This document shows, in pieces, positions 8,278-17,961 of a stretch of 40,215 bases of DNA. Every line of letters starts with the position of its first letter. Positions within the stretch are counted from its first letter, which is position 1. The notes beneath the pieces are model-generated. The model was not told where the DNA came from and made no database searches. It worked only from the letters and a program-made list of their open reading frames with translations. Both the position numbers and the translations under genes were made by a program. The stretch comes from a virus: positions 1-40,215 of the IMG/VR virus record IMGVR_UViG_3300035186_000099; one strand, given 5' to 3'.

Positions 8278-11200
8278 TTATGGCAGATCGACGATGGAAT
8301 CGGCGTTCTGCACAACACCGCCCGATCCACCGGTGCTGGTGAATTCCGTGGTTGACCGGAACGGCTTGAAGCCCTTCTTGCGTGCCACGAAAAAGATCGG
8401 GATGTTGGCGACGTACTGCATCGTGTTGGTCACCGAGGTGCCGCTGGCTGTCTCGCGGATGAACGCCACATGGACGTTGTCGTCGAGGGTCAGATCCACC
8501 GCGCCGGTCACATCACCGATCGTGCCGCTGGCGAGCGTGAAGATGTTGGTGGTGCGGTTCACGCTGCTGTAGGGGAACTGCAGGTACAGGCCGGTGTCGT
8601 TCGGGTCCAGCACGTAGAGCACGCCGGTGTCGGGCACGTCCGCCGGCAGCGGGCCGACCGTGCGGGTGTTGGCCCCGACCAGGATGGTGCTGTCGGCCGC
8701 CTGGTTGTTGCCACTGCCGACCACGCCCACATCGAACTCGCTGCGCAGGATCGCGCCGTTGCCCAGGCCGGTATCGCGGTAGGCGGCCACGCGCCAGCCG
8801 GTCGATACACCGGTGATGGTGAGGCTCTGCAGGTTCGGCGGGTTGCGGGTCACGCCACCGTCGTCGATCACCGAGAACGACCGGATATCGGCCGCGGCGA
8901 TGAAGTTGGTGTCGAGGAACCAGCCTTGACCGAACGCCAGGCTGCCGGTGTAGGTGCCGATCGGGGCGCCGGGCTTCACCTCGCTGTAGGCGTCTTTCAG
9001 CTTGCGGAAGAAACGGCCGACGGTGCCCAGATCGGCGGTGCCGCCGGGGCCCTCGAAGAACCAGGTCTCCTCCTCGTGCCGGCTCAGATACTTGCCGTAC
9101 TGGAACACGTTCTGGATGGTGTCAGCACCGCCACCGGTCAGGTCACCGGAGACCGCGCCGGTGTAGGTCTGCGCGCCCTCGCCGTTGTTCAGGTCGGCGG
9201 TGAACGAGGTGACGTTGGTGTTGTAGGTCGCACCGGTGCCGGCGGTCAGCGTGCCGCCGTTCGCGCCGGTGACATTGTTGTCGCCGCTGAAGGCGGTGGC
9301 GTTGGCCTTCTCGATGTAGAGCACGCCGGTACCGGTGGTGTCGGCGTAGACCACATAGCCGGTCGCGCCGGTCACCGCCTGGGTGACCAGGTCGCCGACG
9401 TTGAAGTTGGCATCGACGCTGCCGCCGGTGCCGCCGCTGATGGTCTCCTCGACCACGCTCCAGCGAATGTCATCGCCGTAGCCGGCGACCACATTGGTCG
9501 GGGCGGCAAAGGTCGCACTCTTGGCGCTCACCTCGCCGACCACCACATCGGTGTTGGCGAAGTTGGTGCCGCTCTTGAGCACGTACTCGACGTTGCCGGT
9601 CGCGCCGCTGTCGCTGGAGACGACCACGCCGACCTTGCGGCTGTTGCCGCTGCCGGTGGTGATGGTCTCGCCGACGGTGTAGGCGCCGGCGCCACCGGCT
9701 GAGAAGGCGGCGGTGTGCGTGCCGTTCGGGTTGTTCACCGTCTCGTCACTGGTACCGAGTGCGACCGTGTTCACACCACCGGCCGCGGCGTTGAACTGCG
9801 TGGCGTCGAAGGTGCTCACATGGAACTCGCGATTGAGCACCGTGTAGGCGCCGTCGACCTGCGGGTCGCCGCCTGGGATCAGCTGGCCCAGCGCCGGCGT
9901 GGCCGGGGCGATGTAGCGGGTGTCGTTGCGGGTCTTGACCTTCACCAGCACATCGATGTCGCCCTCCAGCCAGCTGCAGGGGATCTTGCGCTGGTCCTGC
10001 TCGATGTAGAGCTGCGGCATGCGGTAGGGCTGACTGGCGTCGTAGAAGAACGCCGTGTCGGTGATCTTGTTTTGTGCGCCCACGGTCTGGGGGTTGGCCC
10101 AGATGTTGGCGTTGGTGGTGTCGGTCAGACCGCCCTGGCGCAGGAAGCGTGCGCTCAGCTCGGGCATGAACCAGTTGAACACCAGCTGGTAGGCGCCGCC
10201 CTTGACCGAGGCGTCCATCGCCTCGTCGTCGTCCAACTGCAGCAGCTCGTCGAAGGTGTCCTGGCTGAGCGTGTAGAGGCTGTTCAGCTTGCGCACAATG
10301 TTCAGGCTGGTCGCCGCCGCATAGATGCCGCCCTGACCGCTGGCGCCGGTCGTCGTGCTGTTGGGGACCTGCTCGGTGCGGATGCCATCGGCGATGTTGC
10401 AGGTGGCCACGTTGAGCGTGGTGTTGGTGCCGTTCGCTTCGGCGATCTTGGTGCCGCCGACGTTGAGGTCCTCGGTCGTGGTCCAGGTACCGCTCTCGTC
10501 GGCCAGGATCAGCTGGGTGCCGGTGTCGGCCAGCACGCGGCCGGTCGCACCGCTGGTGCCGCCGACCACCACATCGCCGACCGAGAACACCTCGCCGGCC
10601 ACCTGGTTCTGGTAGGCGATCACCTGGTCGACGCGCAGGGTCTCGTCGTCGGTGAAGGTGCCGTTGACGTCCACCAGCCGAACGCTGCCGGTGCCCAGCA
10701 CGCCGGTGACCTGCTCGACCAGGCCTGTCGCCGTGGAGGTCGCGCCTTCCAGGATTGCCTGCTCGGGGATCGCTACCGTGCCGGCGTCGTAGTGGATGAT
10801 CTCGCTGGAGTTGTTGGTGCCGGGGACGGCCAGGGTGCCGGCCACCTGGGCGGTCAGCGCGCTGTCGTTGTTGGTGCCGGTGCCATCGGCGTCGGCCACA
10901 TCGGCCTGCCCGCCACTGATATCCAGCTGGCTGTTGTTGGTGAAGGCGGCGAAGCTGTTGCCGTAAATGGTGCCGCCGCCCAGCCCGTCGCTGTTGTACT
11001 CGATGGCGAGCACATCGATCGAGCCGGTGACCTGGTCGACGATGGTGTCGCCGACTTCAAAGCCGCCGTTGCCGGCGGTGACCGCGTCGAAGTTGACCTC
11101 GCTGGCGATGTCGACCTGTTCGTTGTCCTCGAAGAGGCCTTCGACGTTGGTCAGGGTGAGCGTGCCGCTGGTGACCGTACCGGTGCGAGCGATGACCTTG

Positions 11201-11343
11201 CCGATCGCCCCACTGGTGACGCCGTAGACGTAGTTGCCGACGGCGGGTTGCGTGCCGCTGCCGGTGTCGTAGCTCAGTACGCCGTCGATGTGCTGCAGGA
11301 TTTTGTTGGCGTAGTCAAAGTCCCAGTCGTCTGCGATAGGCAT
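8278..11343 (-). CDS. Large structural protein with six beta repeats
   Basis: 1021 residues. I see six copies of a roughly 45-residue beta motif of type VGDxVxGxTSGATGxVxxxTG...L...G.F...E.L.V at about 36-79, 97-143, 193-238, 255-296, 557-604 and 648-690. A more helical globular segment lies at about 350-480 (KLNSLYTLSQDTFDELLQLDDDE, then QRKIPCSWLEGDIDVLVKV). The C-terminus ends SIVDLP and aligns with the C-terminus of the 772-residue neighbour. Size, repeats and position argue for a tail spike, fibre or head-decoration protein. There are no catalytic motifs I recognise. Confidence 0.75.
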   Translation of the reverse strand: MPIADDWDFDYANKILQHIDGVLSYDTGSGTQPAVGNYVYGVTSGAIGKVIARTGTVTSGTLTLTNVEGLFEDNEQVDIASEVNFDAVTAGNGGFEVGDTIVDQVTGSIDVLAIEYNSDGLGGGTIYGNSFAAFTNNSQLDISGGQADVADADGTGTNNDSALTAQVAGTLAVPGTNNSSEIIHYDAGTVAIPEQAILEGATSTATGLVEQVTGVLGTGSVRLVDVNGTFTDDETLRVDQVIAYQNQVAGEVFSVGDVVVGGTSGATGRVLADTGTQLILADESGTWTTTEDLNVGGTKIAEANGTNTTLNVATCNIADGIRTEQVPNSTTTGASGQGGIYAAATSLNIVRKLNSLYTLSQDTFDELLQLDDDEAMDASVKGGAYQLVFNWFMPELSARFLRQGGLTDTTNANIWANPQTVGAQNKITDTAFFYDASQPYRMPQLYIEQDQRKIPCSWLEGDIDVLVKVKTRNDTRYIAPATPALGQLIPGGDPQVDGAYTVLNREFHVSTFDATQFNAAAGGVNTVALGTSDETVNNPNGTHTAAFSAGGAGAYTVGETITTGSGNSRKVGVVVSSDSGATGNVEYVLKSGTNFANTDVVVGEVSAKSATFAAPTNVVAGYGDDIRWSVVEETISGGTGGSVDANFNVGDLVTQAVTGATGYVVYADTTGTGVLYIEKANATAFSGDNNVTGANGGTLTAGTGATYNTNVTSFTADLNNGEGAQTYTGAVSGDLTGGGADTIQNVFQYGKYLSRHEEETWFFEGPGGTADLGTVGRFFRKLKDAYSEVKPGAPIGTYTGSLAFGQGWFLDTNFIAAADIRSFSVIDDGGVTRNPPNLQSLTITGVSTGWRVAAYRDTGLGNGAILRSEFDVGVVGSGNNQAADSTILVGANTRTVGPLPADVPDTGVLYVLDPNDTGLYLQFPYSSVNRTTNIFTLASGTIGDVTGAVDLTLDDNVHVAFIRETASGTSVTNTMQYVANIPIFFVARKKGFKPFRSTTEFTSTGGSGGVVQNADSIVDLP

Positions 11344-11358
11344 GTCGGTGTCTCCTTG

Positions 11359-13677
11359 CTATGGCAAATCCACGATAGTGTTCGGGTTGAGTGTTACGCC
11401 GACCGTGATACCGGTCGACTCGATCGTCCCGCCCGTCCTGAAAAACCGCCAGCCTTTCAGTCGGACCTTCGTTGTCACCGACAAATCCGAGACGTAATTG
11501 TAGCTTGCATCCTGGTACACACCAGATGCGTTGGTGGAGCCTTGCGTGATGAGGTTGCCGTTGTCGGCGCGCTCGATGCGCACGCGGGCGCCTTCGATCG
11601 CGACGCCTTGGTCGCTCTCGACGTTCACGGTGAGCGTGACCGTGTTGTTCACTGTGGTAGTGCTGCCGGCGCTGTTGCGCACCGTCGGGCTGTTGCCGCC
11701 GGTGACGTTCAGCGTGATCGCCGTGCCGGTGTTGTTGAACACCGCGGCGTTGGCGCTGTAGAGCTTGTGGGTGGCGTCGGTCGATCCCGCCGTCATGTTC
11801 ACGCGGCTGGTATCGCCGATGGCCGCGCTTTTCGTCAGGTGCAGGCTGATGGTATTCGCATCGATGCTGTTGACGTAGTACAGGCCCTGGTCGGTCAGGC
11901 CGGTGATGGCCGTGCCGCCCTCGTCGCTGTAGTAGACGGGGTCGCCGTCGCTAAAGGGGTGGCCGGTGATGGTGATGTCATCGCCGGTCAGATCCACATC
12001 GCCACCGCTGGCGATCACATCGGGGTCAAAGGCCACCCCGCCGGTGTTGTCGGTGTCGCCGGTGAAGTAGCCGCTGAAGTTCACATCGGCCAGGGCGCCG
12101 GCGTCCTGGGCGACCGTGCCGTCGGTGGTGATCTCGATCGCATGGCCCTCGCCGCCGCTGGTGAAGCTGGTGCCGTCGATCAGGTCGAGGTCGTTGGCGT
12201 GGATGGCCTCGAGGTAGGCCTCGCCGATGCCAGTGGTCGGGCCGGCGATGATGCAGCTCTCCAGGGTCGCGTCGTTCAGGATCATCTGCCGGCCCTGGCT
12301 GATCACGCAGCTGGTCAGGGTGACGGGGCTTCTCAGGGTGATGATGCGGGTGAGGATCAGGTTCACGCGGGTGAGCTGCGCATCGCCGCTGGTGCCGGTG
12401 AAAGTGACGTTCGGCCGGGTGTCGGGATCGCGGGTCAGGCTGTGGTTCTCACCCGGGGCCGTGGCCGCGGTCAGGCCTGTCGCTGTGGGGGCGGCGGCGA
12501 AGGCGTTCTGGGCGGTGGCGGCCAGCTGGATGTTGTCATCGTCGACCTTGATCACGTACCAGTAGGCGCCGGTGCCGATGGTGCCGGCGGTGTTGTACTG
12601 GGCTTCGCCGGTCGTGGCGTCCGGGCCGATGTCATCGGTGCCGCCCTCGGCGCTGTAGATCACCGCATCGCCGGTGCGCAGGCCGTGGCCGGTGATGGCG
12701 ATCTGATCGGTGGCCCCGCCGGTGACGTCCACCGCGGTGTCGAAGTAGCGCTTCACCTTGCTGCGTCCACCGTAGCGTCGATCGCTGCCGGTGATGGTGC
12801 CATCGCTCAGGGTGATCACGGTGCTGGCGTTGCCGATATCGAACTCCAGCCCGTTGCGGCCGTCGCTCAGGTAGCCGCCGGGGAACACGACATTGAAACC
12901 GCTGTCGGTGAATACCGTGGCGGTCACGGTGCCGGTATCGGTCTTGCCGATGACGCTGTTCAGGTAGGTGACGATGCCGGCCAAGGTCTTGGACCACAGG
13001 CCGGCGCGCTGGGCGCCGGTCAGGCCGCTGCCCTGGTCGGCGTCCACAAAATCCTGGAAGGTGCCGTCGGCGTCCGCGCCGTCGCCGCCCACCAGGAACA
13101 GCCCGTCGGTGGTGTAGTCGATCGAGTCCATGGCCGCTGACAGGCCGGCGCCGGTGGTCGCCGCCACGTTGTAGATGACCTCGACGGTGTCGGCCACGCT
13201 GATGTCGGGGGTGGTCTCGCGACCTTCGCTGTGCCAGCAGTTGCAGCGCGGTTCCCAGGGGGCGATCACATAGCCGCCCTGGGGCGGGTACTGGAAGTCG
13301 GCGTCATCGCCCATGGTGCCATCGTCGCCGGCCTGCAGGCGGTACATGGAGCCGTCGGCATCGCCGATGCCGATCTCCATGCCGGCGGCGTTCAGGGCGG
13401 TGAGCACCGTGTAGACCTTGGCCAGCCACACATGGAAGCCAGCGTTGTACATGTTCACCGTGCCGATGTCGCCGTGGTTGTAATCGAAGCCGTGGTCGCT
13501 GTCGGCGCTGGCGATCCTTCGGCTCAAGGCCTGCGAGGTTGAGCCGCCGGGCTCGTAGGCCAGGCCGGTCGAGGCGCTCGCTGCCGGGCCACCGCCGGTC
13601 GAGCCGATGGTGCCGCCAGGGGTGCCCTCGAAGTCCTCCTGGCGGGTGATGTTATGTGACGTCGCGACGGCGGCCAT
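11359..13677 (-). CDS. Large structural protein with duplicated beta domain
   Basis: 772 residues, beta-rich. A domain of type ITGHGLRTGDAVIYSAEGGT...YYV...I.L..T occurs twice, at about 324-415 and 567-640, flanking a strand-turn region at about 435-520 that looks like beta-helix rungs (TLTSCVISQGRQMILNDATLE). The N-terminal segment contains CNCWHSEGRET at about 145-155. The C-terminus ends TIVDLP, sharing spaced KG, FR, STG and GV residues with the next gene product. It is probably a tail fibre or other receptor-facing virion protein, adjacent to the portal accessory genes. Confidence 0.7.
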   Translation of the reverse strand: MAAVATSHNITRQEDFEGTPGGTIGSTGGGPAASASTGLAYEPGGSTSQALSRRIASADSDHGFDYNHGDIGTVNMYNAGFHVWLAKVYTVLTALNAAGMEIGIGDADGSMYRLQAGDDGTMGDDADFQYPPQGGYVIAPWEPRCNCWHSEGRETTPDISVADTVEVIYNVAATTGAGLSAAMDSIDYTTDGLFLVGGDGADADGTFQDFVDADQGSGLTGAQRAGLWSKTLAGIVTYLNSVIGKTDTGTVTATVFTDSGFNVVFPGGYLSDGRNGLEFDIGNASTVITLSDGTITGSDRRYGGRSKVKRYFDTAVDVTGGATDQIAITGHGLRTGDAVIYSAEGGTDDIGPDATTGEAQYNTAGTIGTGAYWYVIKVDDDNIQLAATAQNAFAAAPTATGLTAATAPGENHSLTRDPDTRPNVTFTGTSGDAQLTRVNLILTRIITLRSPVTLTSCVISQGRQMILNDATLESCIIAGPTTGIGEAYLEAIHANDLDLIDGTSFTSGGEGHAIEITTDGTVAQDAGALADVNFSGYFTGDTDNTGGVAFDPDVIASGGDVDLTGDDITITGHPFSDGDPVYYSDEGGTAITGLTDQGLYYVNSIDANTISLHLTKSAAIGDTSRVNMTAGSTDATHKLYSANAAVFNNTGTAITLNVTGGNSPTVRNSAGSTTTVNNTVTLTVNVESDQGVAIEGARVRIERADNGNLITQGSTNASGVYQDASYNYVSDLSVTTKVRLKGWRFFRTGGTIESTGITVGVTLNPNTIVDLP

Positions 13678-13683
13678 GGTCGA

Positions 13684-13947
13684 TCACCACTGTTCGGGTA
13701 GCGGGATGCTGGGCGTGACGATCTTGTCGATCGGCCCGGCGGTCGGGTCGTAAATCTCCAGGGGTGGATCGTCCCAGGTCACATAGCACACGGCCTTGGG
13801 CTGCGTGGCCACCTCGCCGCGGGCCTGGCGGATGGCATCGACGGCGTTCCAGGCGATGACCGTCTCGGTGCGGGTGTGGACCTTCTTGTCGGTCTTGTAG
13901 ACCTTCAGCTCCCAAAGCCGGCGCAGCTCGCGCTTGCGATAAATCAT
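13684..13947 (-). CDS. Small hypothetical protein after portal
   Basis: 87 residues, not recognised. A basic N-terminal stretch (IYRKRELRRLWELKVYKTDKK) leads into alternating strands (TETVIAWNAVDAIRQARGE, KAVCYVTWDDPPLEIYD) and a proline-rich end. The ATG overlaps the previous stop (ATGA). It may be a head completion or connector accessory, judging only from its place between portal and fibre genes. Confidence 0.65.
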   Translation of the reverse strand: MIYRKRELRRLWELKVYKTDKKVHTRTETVIAWNAVDAIRQARGEVATQPKAVCYVTWDDPPLEIYDPTAGPIDKIVTPSIPLPEQW

Positions 13948-14315
13948 GCGCTCTCCTGGAGGCCGATCGCGCCGAACAGGCGCAGCACGGGTTCGACCGC
14001 CAGGGTCTGTCCGGTACGGTTGACCACAAACGGCTCGGTCAGCGGCTCGATGGCCAGCCGGTCACCGACCTCGTTGGCCCAGGCCAGGCCTGCGATCACC
14101 ACCGGGGTCGTGCCCACGTCGGTGCTGACGAAGATCCAGTTGAAGCCGGGTTCGTATTGTGTGCCTTCCCAGGCCTCGGGATCGACGGCGCGGGGCTCGT
14201 AGTTCCAGCCCTCGATCTGGTTGCCGTCGGCGTCGACCAGCTGGGCCTGGGCGATGCGCGATTGGATCGCGGCGATGAACTCGTCCTGCCCGCGTGCGGT
14301 GAGCGTTAGCGCCAT
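13944..14315 (-). CDS. Hypothetical protein directly after portal
   Basis: 123 residues, not recognised. It has an N-terminal helix (TLTARGQDEFIAAIQSRIAQAQL), a central strand-rich part with several tryptophans (GWNYEPRAVDPEAWEGTQY, FNWIFVSTDVG), and a C-terminal hydrophobic segment (AVEPVLRLFGAIGL). It starts one base after the portal stop. The order portal, then small strand-rich protein, fits a neck or head-tail adaptor, but no motif confirms this. Confidence 0.65.
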   Translation of the reverse strand: MALTLTARGQDEFIAAIQSRIAQAQLVDADGNQIEGWNYEPRAVDPEAWEGTQYEPGFNWIFVSTDVGTTPVVIAGLAWANEVGDRLAIEPLTEPFVVNRTGQTLAVEPVLRLFGAIGLQESA

Positions 14316-14316
14316 G

Positions 14317-15822
14317 TTAGCGACCCCTCACCAGGCGCACCACGTTGCCGTCTGGGTCGCGTTCGACGCCAATGGTCTCAGGGCCTTCGGTCGCCGCGGC
14401 CTGCCCGGCGGCACCGTCAGCGGCGGCCTGGGGGTTGTTCTGGGCGAGTAGCTCCATCTCCTCGTCAATCGAACGGTCCTCGGGGAGCAGCTCGCCGGAT
14501 TTGAGGTTGTGGAGCAGGGTCTCCTGGGTGATCGCGCCCTTGAGGTAGGCGTCGACCAGCGCGGTGATCTCCTGCGGGGTCAGCTTGGCGTCGACGAAGT
14601 CCTTGTTGAGCTCGACGGTCACGGCATCGGGATCGGCGCCCTCCCACTCGGCGGCCTCCTTGAGGGCGGCCTCCAGGCCTTGGCCGATTGAGCCGGCCAC
14701 ATCGCCCACGGTGGCGGACGTGCCGGCCTGGTGAATGCGGGCGGTCTCGGCGGCCTCCACGCCGGTGCGCGGGGCTTCGATCATGCGCGCCCCCAGGGCG
14801 GCCATCTTGCGTTCCTTCTCCTCCATGCCCTCCTGGATGCTGCTCAGGCCGGTGCCCTGGAACTCGAGGAACCCCGTCTGGGCGTTCTCGGGCAGGCGCC
14901 AGGCCTTGCCGGAGCCCAGCGGCAGATCGCCACCGGTGTCGCTGGCGTCCACGCCGCTGACCCAGGGGGTCGGCAGGGCGGTGAGATGCCGGCCGTGCTC
15001 GATGTCGGCTGAGTTGCGGTAGTGCGCCAGGTTGACGTTGGCGATGTCGAGGATCGGCGGGTTGTAGACCTCGTTGCCGACGCCCTTGGGGTTGACGAAG
15101 AAAAACGGGATGTGGTCCAGCGGCTGGCCGTCTTTCAACGGGACGATCTGCTCGATGATCCGGTACTCGCCGGCCGCGCTGTTGCTCTGCGGGTTGGTGT
15201 CCTGTTCCCAGATGCGCTGGACGTAGCCGGTGGTGCCGGTGGGCTCGCCGCCCTCGTCGAGGATCTCGGCCATCACCAGCTCGCGGTAGCGGACCTTGGC
15301 GATTAGCTTGTAGGGGTCGTCGTTGCTGGCTTGCTCGAAGTAGCCCTCCTGGAGGACGACCATCAGCAGCTCGTCATCGTCGTCCTCGCGCCAGTTGATG
15401 CACTCCTCGGCGTTGTAGCACACCAGGTAGGCGGGCTCGTTCTCCTGCGGTGGGCGGTCGACCAACAGGCCGAGGCGGCCGCTGATCAGCATGTTCTCGG
15501 TGGCGTCCTTGGTCAGCTCCTCGAGGCTGGAGCCGTCCTTGGTGGCGGCCTCCTCCATATCCTCGATCTGGGCGGGCAGCTCGACCATCGCCGGCTTGCG
15601 GTTGATCATGCCGACGAAGCCGTCGACCGTGCGCCCGGTGGCGTTGAAGTACACGGCGCGCTGCTTGTAGGCGTCGTAGTCGCGGCTCGTCTGATCCTCG
15701 AGCTTGGGCAGGTAGGTCTCGCCGGCGTCCTTGACGGCGTCCTCGCCATCGTTGGCATGCCTGGCGCGTTGCCAGCGGGCCTTGTACTTGGTGTAAACCG
15801 GGTGCTCGGTCTGGATGGGCAT
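14317..15822 (-). CDS. Portal protein (DUF4055 family)
   Basis: 501 residues; forms the dodecameric portal ring at the packaging vertex. Typical features include an N-terminal helix ending in YLPKLEDQTSRDYDAYKQRA, then FNATGRTVDGFVGMINRKP. LISGRLGLLVDRPP at about 115-125 is a hallmark of these portals. DHIPFFFVNPKGV and DIANVNLAHYRNSADIEHGRHLTALPTPW follow at about 235-285. The C-terminal clip/crown part is helical with LTPQEITALVDAYLKGAIT. The length matches the family. The gene lies 15 bases after terL with a GGAGG ribosome site. It ends in a Q/A-rich acidic tail. Confidence 0.9.
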   Translation of the reverse strand: MPIQTEHPVYTKYKARWQRARHANDGEDAVKDAGETYLPKLEDQTSRDYDAYKQRAVYFNATGRTVDGFVGMINRKPAMVELPAQIEDMEEAATKDGSSLEELTKDATENMLISGRLGLLVDRPPQENEPAYLVCYNAEECINWREDDDDELLMVVLQEGYFEQASNDDPYKLIAKVRYRELVMAEILDEGGEPTGTTGYVQRIWEQDTNPQSNSAAGEYRIIEQIVPLKDGQPLDHIPFFFVNPKGVGNEVYNPPILDIANVNLAHYRNSADIEHGRHLTALPTPWVSGVDASDTGGDLPLGSGKAWRLPENAQTGFLEFQGTGLSSIQEGMEEKERKMAALGARMIEAPRTGVEAAETARIHQAGTSATVGDVAGSIGQGLEAALKEAAEWEGADPDAVTVELNKDFVDAKLTPQEITALVDAYLKGAITQETLLHNLKSGELLPEDRSIDEEMELLAQNNPQAAADGAAGQAAATEGPETIGVERDPDGNVVRLVRGR

Positions 15823-15837
15823 AGGTCAATACCTCCC

Positions 15838-17250
15838 TTACTTGCCGGTGGTCCTCATCAGTCCGACGTCCCGCTTTTTGGTGCGCAGGCGGTAGCGGGT
15901 CTCATCACCGATGTGATCCTCGGCGTCGGTATCGACGTCGTCCGGGTCCTTGTCAGAGCGCGGGAGCACCGGAACGGTGCGTATAAAATGCCTGCAAGTC
16001 TCGAAAATGTACAGGCCTGGCTCATCGATCGGATTGTTAAGGCTGTCGAACAATCGCTGGCGCAGCGCTTCCCATCCGGCCTTGCGTGAACCCGGCCCTT
16101 TATCGGCCTTGGTCCAGGCGACGCCGATGGTGGCCATGTCGTCGGCGATGCAGGTGCCGTTGACCACATCCCAGATGCTGGTGTCGGCCGGCCCGGGTCG
16201 CACGCGGCCGCTCAGGCCCATGGCTTGCTCGCGCTCCTTGATGCCGCGGGCGATGTCTTTGGCGAGCATGCGGCAGCCCTTGTTCGGCTCACCGTTCCAG
16301 CCGTACCACTCGGCGATCCTGAACAGGGTGCCGCGGGGGTAGGTGCGCTCCTCGCCGCTGGGCAGCGTGATCGGGTTGCCGTTGGCCTCGGCCCACCAGC
16401 CGACCGCGAACGGTTTGCTGGAGCCGTAGTCGAAGCTGCGATCGATGCGCCAGTCGGCCGGGATCTGGAAGGCGTGGATCACATGAGCCTTGGCGCTCCA
16501 CAGGTCGTCGATGATGCCGCCGGCGACGATGTCCCAGCTGCCGTCGAGCCAGGCCTTGAGCAGCCAGGGCTTGCCGGTGGTCGCCGCGACGATCTGGTCG
16601 ATGTAGCCGGGGTCGTTGGCCATCAGCAGCCGGTTGTCCTCGACCTTGGCGGGGATGAAGCAGCGCCGCCAGATCTCGCCGGTGCGCTCGCTGATCTCGA
16701 TCTGGAAGTGACCCGGGGGCACCGGGGTGATGTAGCGCTCCTTGAGCCAGTTGTGGCCCACGCCGCCGGGGTTGCCCGATAGGTAGAGGCGCTTCTTGAG
16801 GCCGTGGGGTGAGCGCAGCGTGGCCTTGAGCGTGTCGATGGCGTCGGGGGTGGCGTAGTTGCCGACCTCGTCGATGCCGACCCAGGTGTACTCGTGGCCC
16901 TGGTACTTGAGCGCGTCGCGTTCCTTCTCCAGGTGGCGCATCTTGAGCCAGCCGCCACCGGGGAAGCGCCACATGCGCCGGCTGGCCAGCCAGGTGGCAC
17001 CGATCTCGGGGTAGATCTCGTCGGCCTTGGCCATGAGGTCCTCGAGCTCGGGGTAGGTCTGGCGGAACAGGATGCCGCGGGCGTGCTGGCCGCCGACCAT
17101 GGCGTGCTGATTGAAGTCCAGCAGGCCGCCGTAGCTCTTGCCGCCGCCGCGGGCGCCGCCGTAGAAGATCTCCTCGGCCGGGCATTGGAGCAGCAGCTGT
17201 TGCGGGCCTGGCTGGGCCCGGATGGTGACGCGGGCGACGCTCTGGCTCAC
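15838..17250 (-). CDS. terL: Terminase large subunit
   Basis: ATPase-nuclease motor that packages DNA. I take the GTG at 17250 (470 residues) because it overlaps the upstream stop as GTGA and puts the ATPase near the N-terminus. The in-frame extension to 17469 only reads over the two small upstream genes. Walker A is GGARGGGKS at 31-39, Walker B WVGIDE with D127 and E128, and the coupling motif LSGNPGG lies at about 157-163. The RNase-H-like nuclease begins at DRSFDYGSSKPF, and further acidic residues follow (ADTSIWD, then DDVDTDAEDHIGDETRY near the end). The family is standard Terminase_6-like. It sits directly before the portal. Confidence 0.92.
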   Translation of the reverse strand: MSQSVARVTIRAQPGPQQLLLQCPAEEIFYGGARGGGKSYGGLLDFNQHAMVGGQHARGILFRQTYPELEDLMAKADEIYPEIGATWLASRRMWRFPGGGWLKMRHLEKERDALKYQGHEYTWVGIDEVGNYATPDAIDTLKATLRSPHGLKKRLYLSGNPGGVGHNWLKERYITPVPPGHFQIEISERTGEIWRRCFIPAKVEDNRLLMANDPGYIDQIVAATTGKPWLLKAWLDGSWDIVAGGIIDDLWSAKAHVIHAFQIPADWRIDRSFDYGSSKPFAVGWWAEANGNPITLPSGEERTYPRGTLFRIAEWYGWNGEPNKGCRMLAKDIARGIKEREQAMGLSGRVRPGPADTSIWDVVNGTCIADDMATIGVAWTKADKGPGSRKAGWEALRQRLFDSLNNPIDEPGLYIFETCRHFIRTVPVLPRSDKDPDDVDTDAEDHIGDETRYRLRTKKRDVGLMRTTGK

Positions 17251-17384
17251 CGCTTGCCTTTGCGCTTGAAGTACTGGATCTCGCGTTCGTGCTTCTTGGC
17301 CGCGGCCTTGGTCTTGAAGGTGCCGAGGTTCTTGCCCTTCTTGCTGTAGAGGCGGTAGCCGCCCTTCACTCTGCGCACCGTCAT
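17247..17384 (-). CDS. Tiny basic protein upstream of terL
   Basis: 45 residues, very basic: MTVRRVKGGYRLYSKK then a G-K-N-L-G-T-F and K-T-K-A-A-A-K-K-H-E-R-E core, ending FKRKGKR. Short lysine-rich proteins of this style occur next to phage terminase and head genes. The strand-turn-helix pattern with aromatic YRLY suggests a nucleic-acid-binding mini-domain. It is coupled on both sides: ATGA with the gene before and GTGA with terL. Function unknown. Confidence 0.7.
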   Translation of the reverse strand: MTVRRVKGGYRLYSKKGKNLGTFKTKAAAKKHEREIQYFKRKGKR

Positions 17385-17557
17385 GGGCGACCTCGTCCAC
17401 GATCGGGCCGCAGGCGGGCGTAGCGGCCCTGACGGCGCTTTTGGTAGTGGCCCTGGCGGGTATGCTCAACCGCCGCGGTGGCGCGCTTACGCGTGGCCAC
17501 AGGCCGCCCGGGGGCGGTGATCAGACTCATGTCGCGCTCGATGTAGATGATCTTCAT
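17381..17557 (-). CDS. Small basic hypothetical protein
   Basis: 58 residues. It starts MKIIYIERDMSLITAPGRP and ends in an arginine-rich segment (QKRRQGRYARLRPDRGRGRP). The ATG at 17557 overlaps the upstream stop (ATGA) and its own stop overlaps the next ATG (ATGA), so it is an unbroken link in the terS to terL chain. The basic tail suggests nucleic-acid contact. Not recognised otherwise. Confidence 0.6.
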   Translation of the reverse strand: MKIIYIERDMSLITAPGRPVATRKRATAAVEHTRQGHYQKRRQGRYARLRPDRGRGRP

Positions 17558-17961
17558 GGCGTGTCGAGGGTCTCCAGCCAGCGGCGGTATTGGCCGAGGA
17601 AGATGCTGAGATCGTGCTTGCCGGCGTTGGTGGCGACCCGGGGGACCTTGGCGAGCAGGGCCTGGGCGCGCTCGAGGCGCTCGTTGAGCCGGGCGGTCTG
17701 GCCGCGCAGGCCTTTGTTGCTGCCGTAGCTGCCGATCTCGTTGCGGTCGGCGGCGACCAGCTCCTCGAGGGCCTCCATCTTGGTTTGCTCCTCGGCCAGG
17801 CGCTCGAGCAGGTCGTTGGCCTCCTCGGGGGTCTGGATGCCGGCGGCGCGGCAGGCGGCCTGGGCTTTTTCGGCCACCTGGTCGTAGTTGAAGTTGTGGT
17901 CATTCCACACCGTGCCCGCCCACAGGAACTCGCGAAAGGCGGTGATCAGATCAGGGCTCAT
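17554..17961 (-). CDS. Hypothetical helical protein between terminase genes
   Basis: 135 residues, largely helical, not recognised. It has a hydrophobic/aromatic start (LITAFREFLWAGTVWNDHNFNYDQVAEKAQ), a coiled-coil-like centre (EEANDLLERLAEEQTKMEALEELVAADRNE), then GLRGQTARLNERLERAQALL and a C-terminal helix. ATGA overlaps at both ends. Its location between terS and terL suggests a packaging-complex accessory, but nothing catalytic is visible. Confidence 0.7.
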   Translation of the reverse strand: MSPDLITAFREFLWAGTVWNDHNFNYDQVAEKAQAACRAAGIQTPEEANDLLERLAEEQTKMEALEELVAADRNEIGSYGSNKGLRGQTARLNERLERAQALLAKVPRVATNAGKHDLSIFLGQYRRWLETLDTP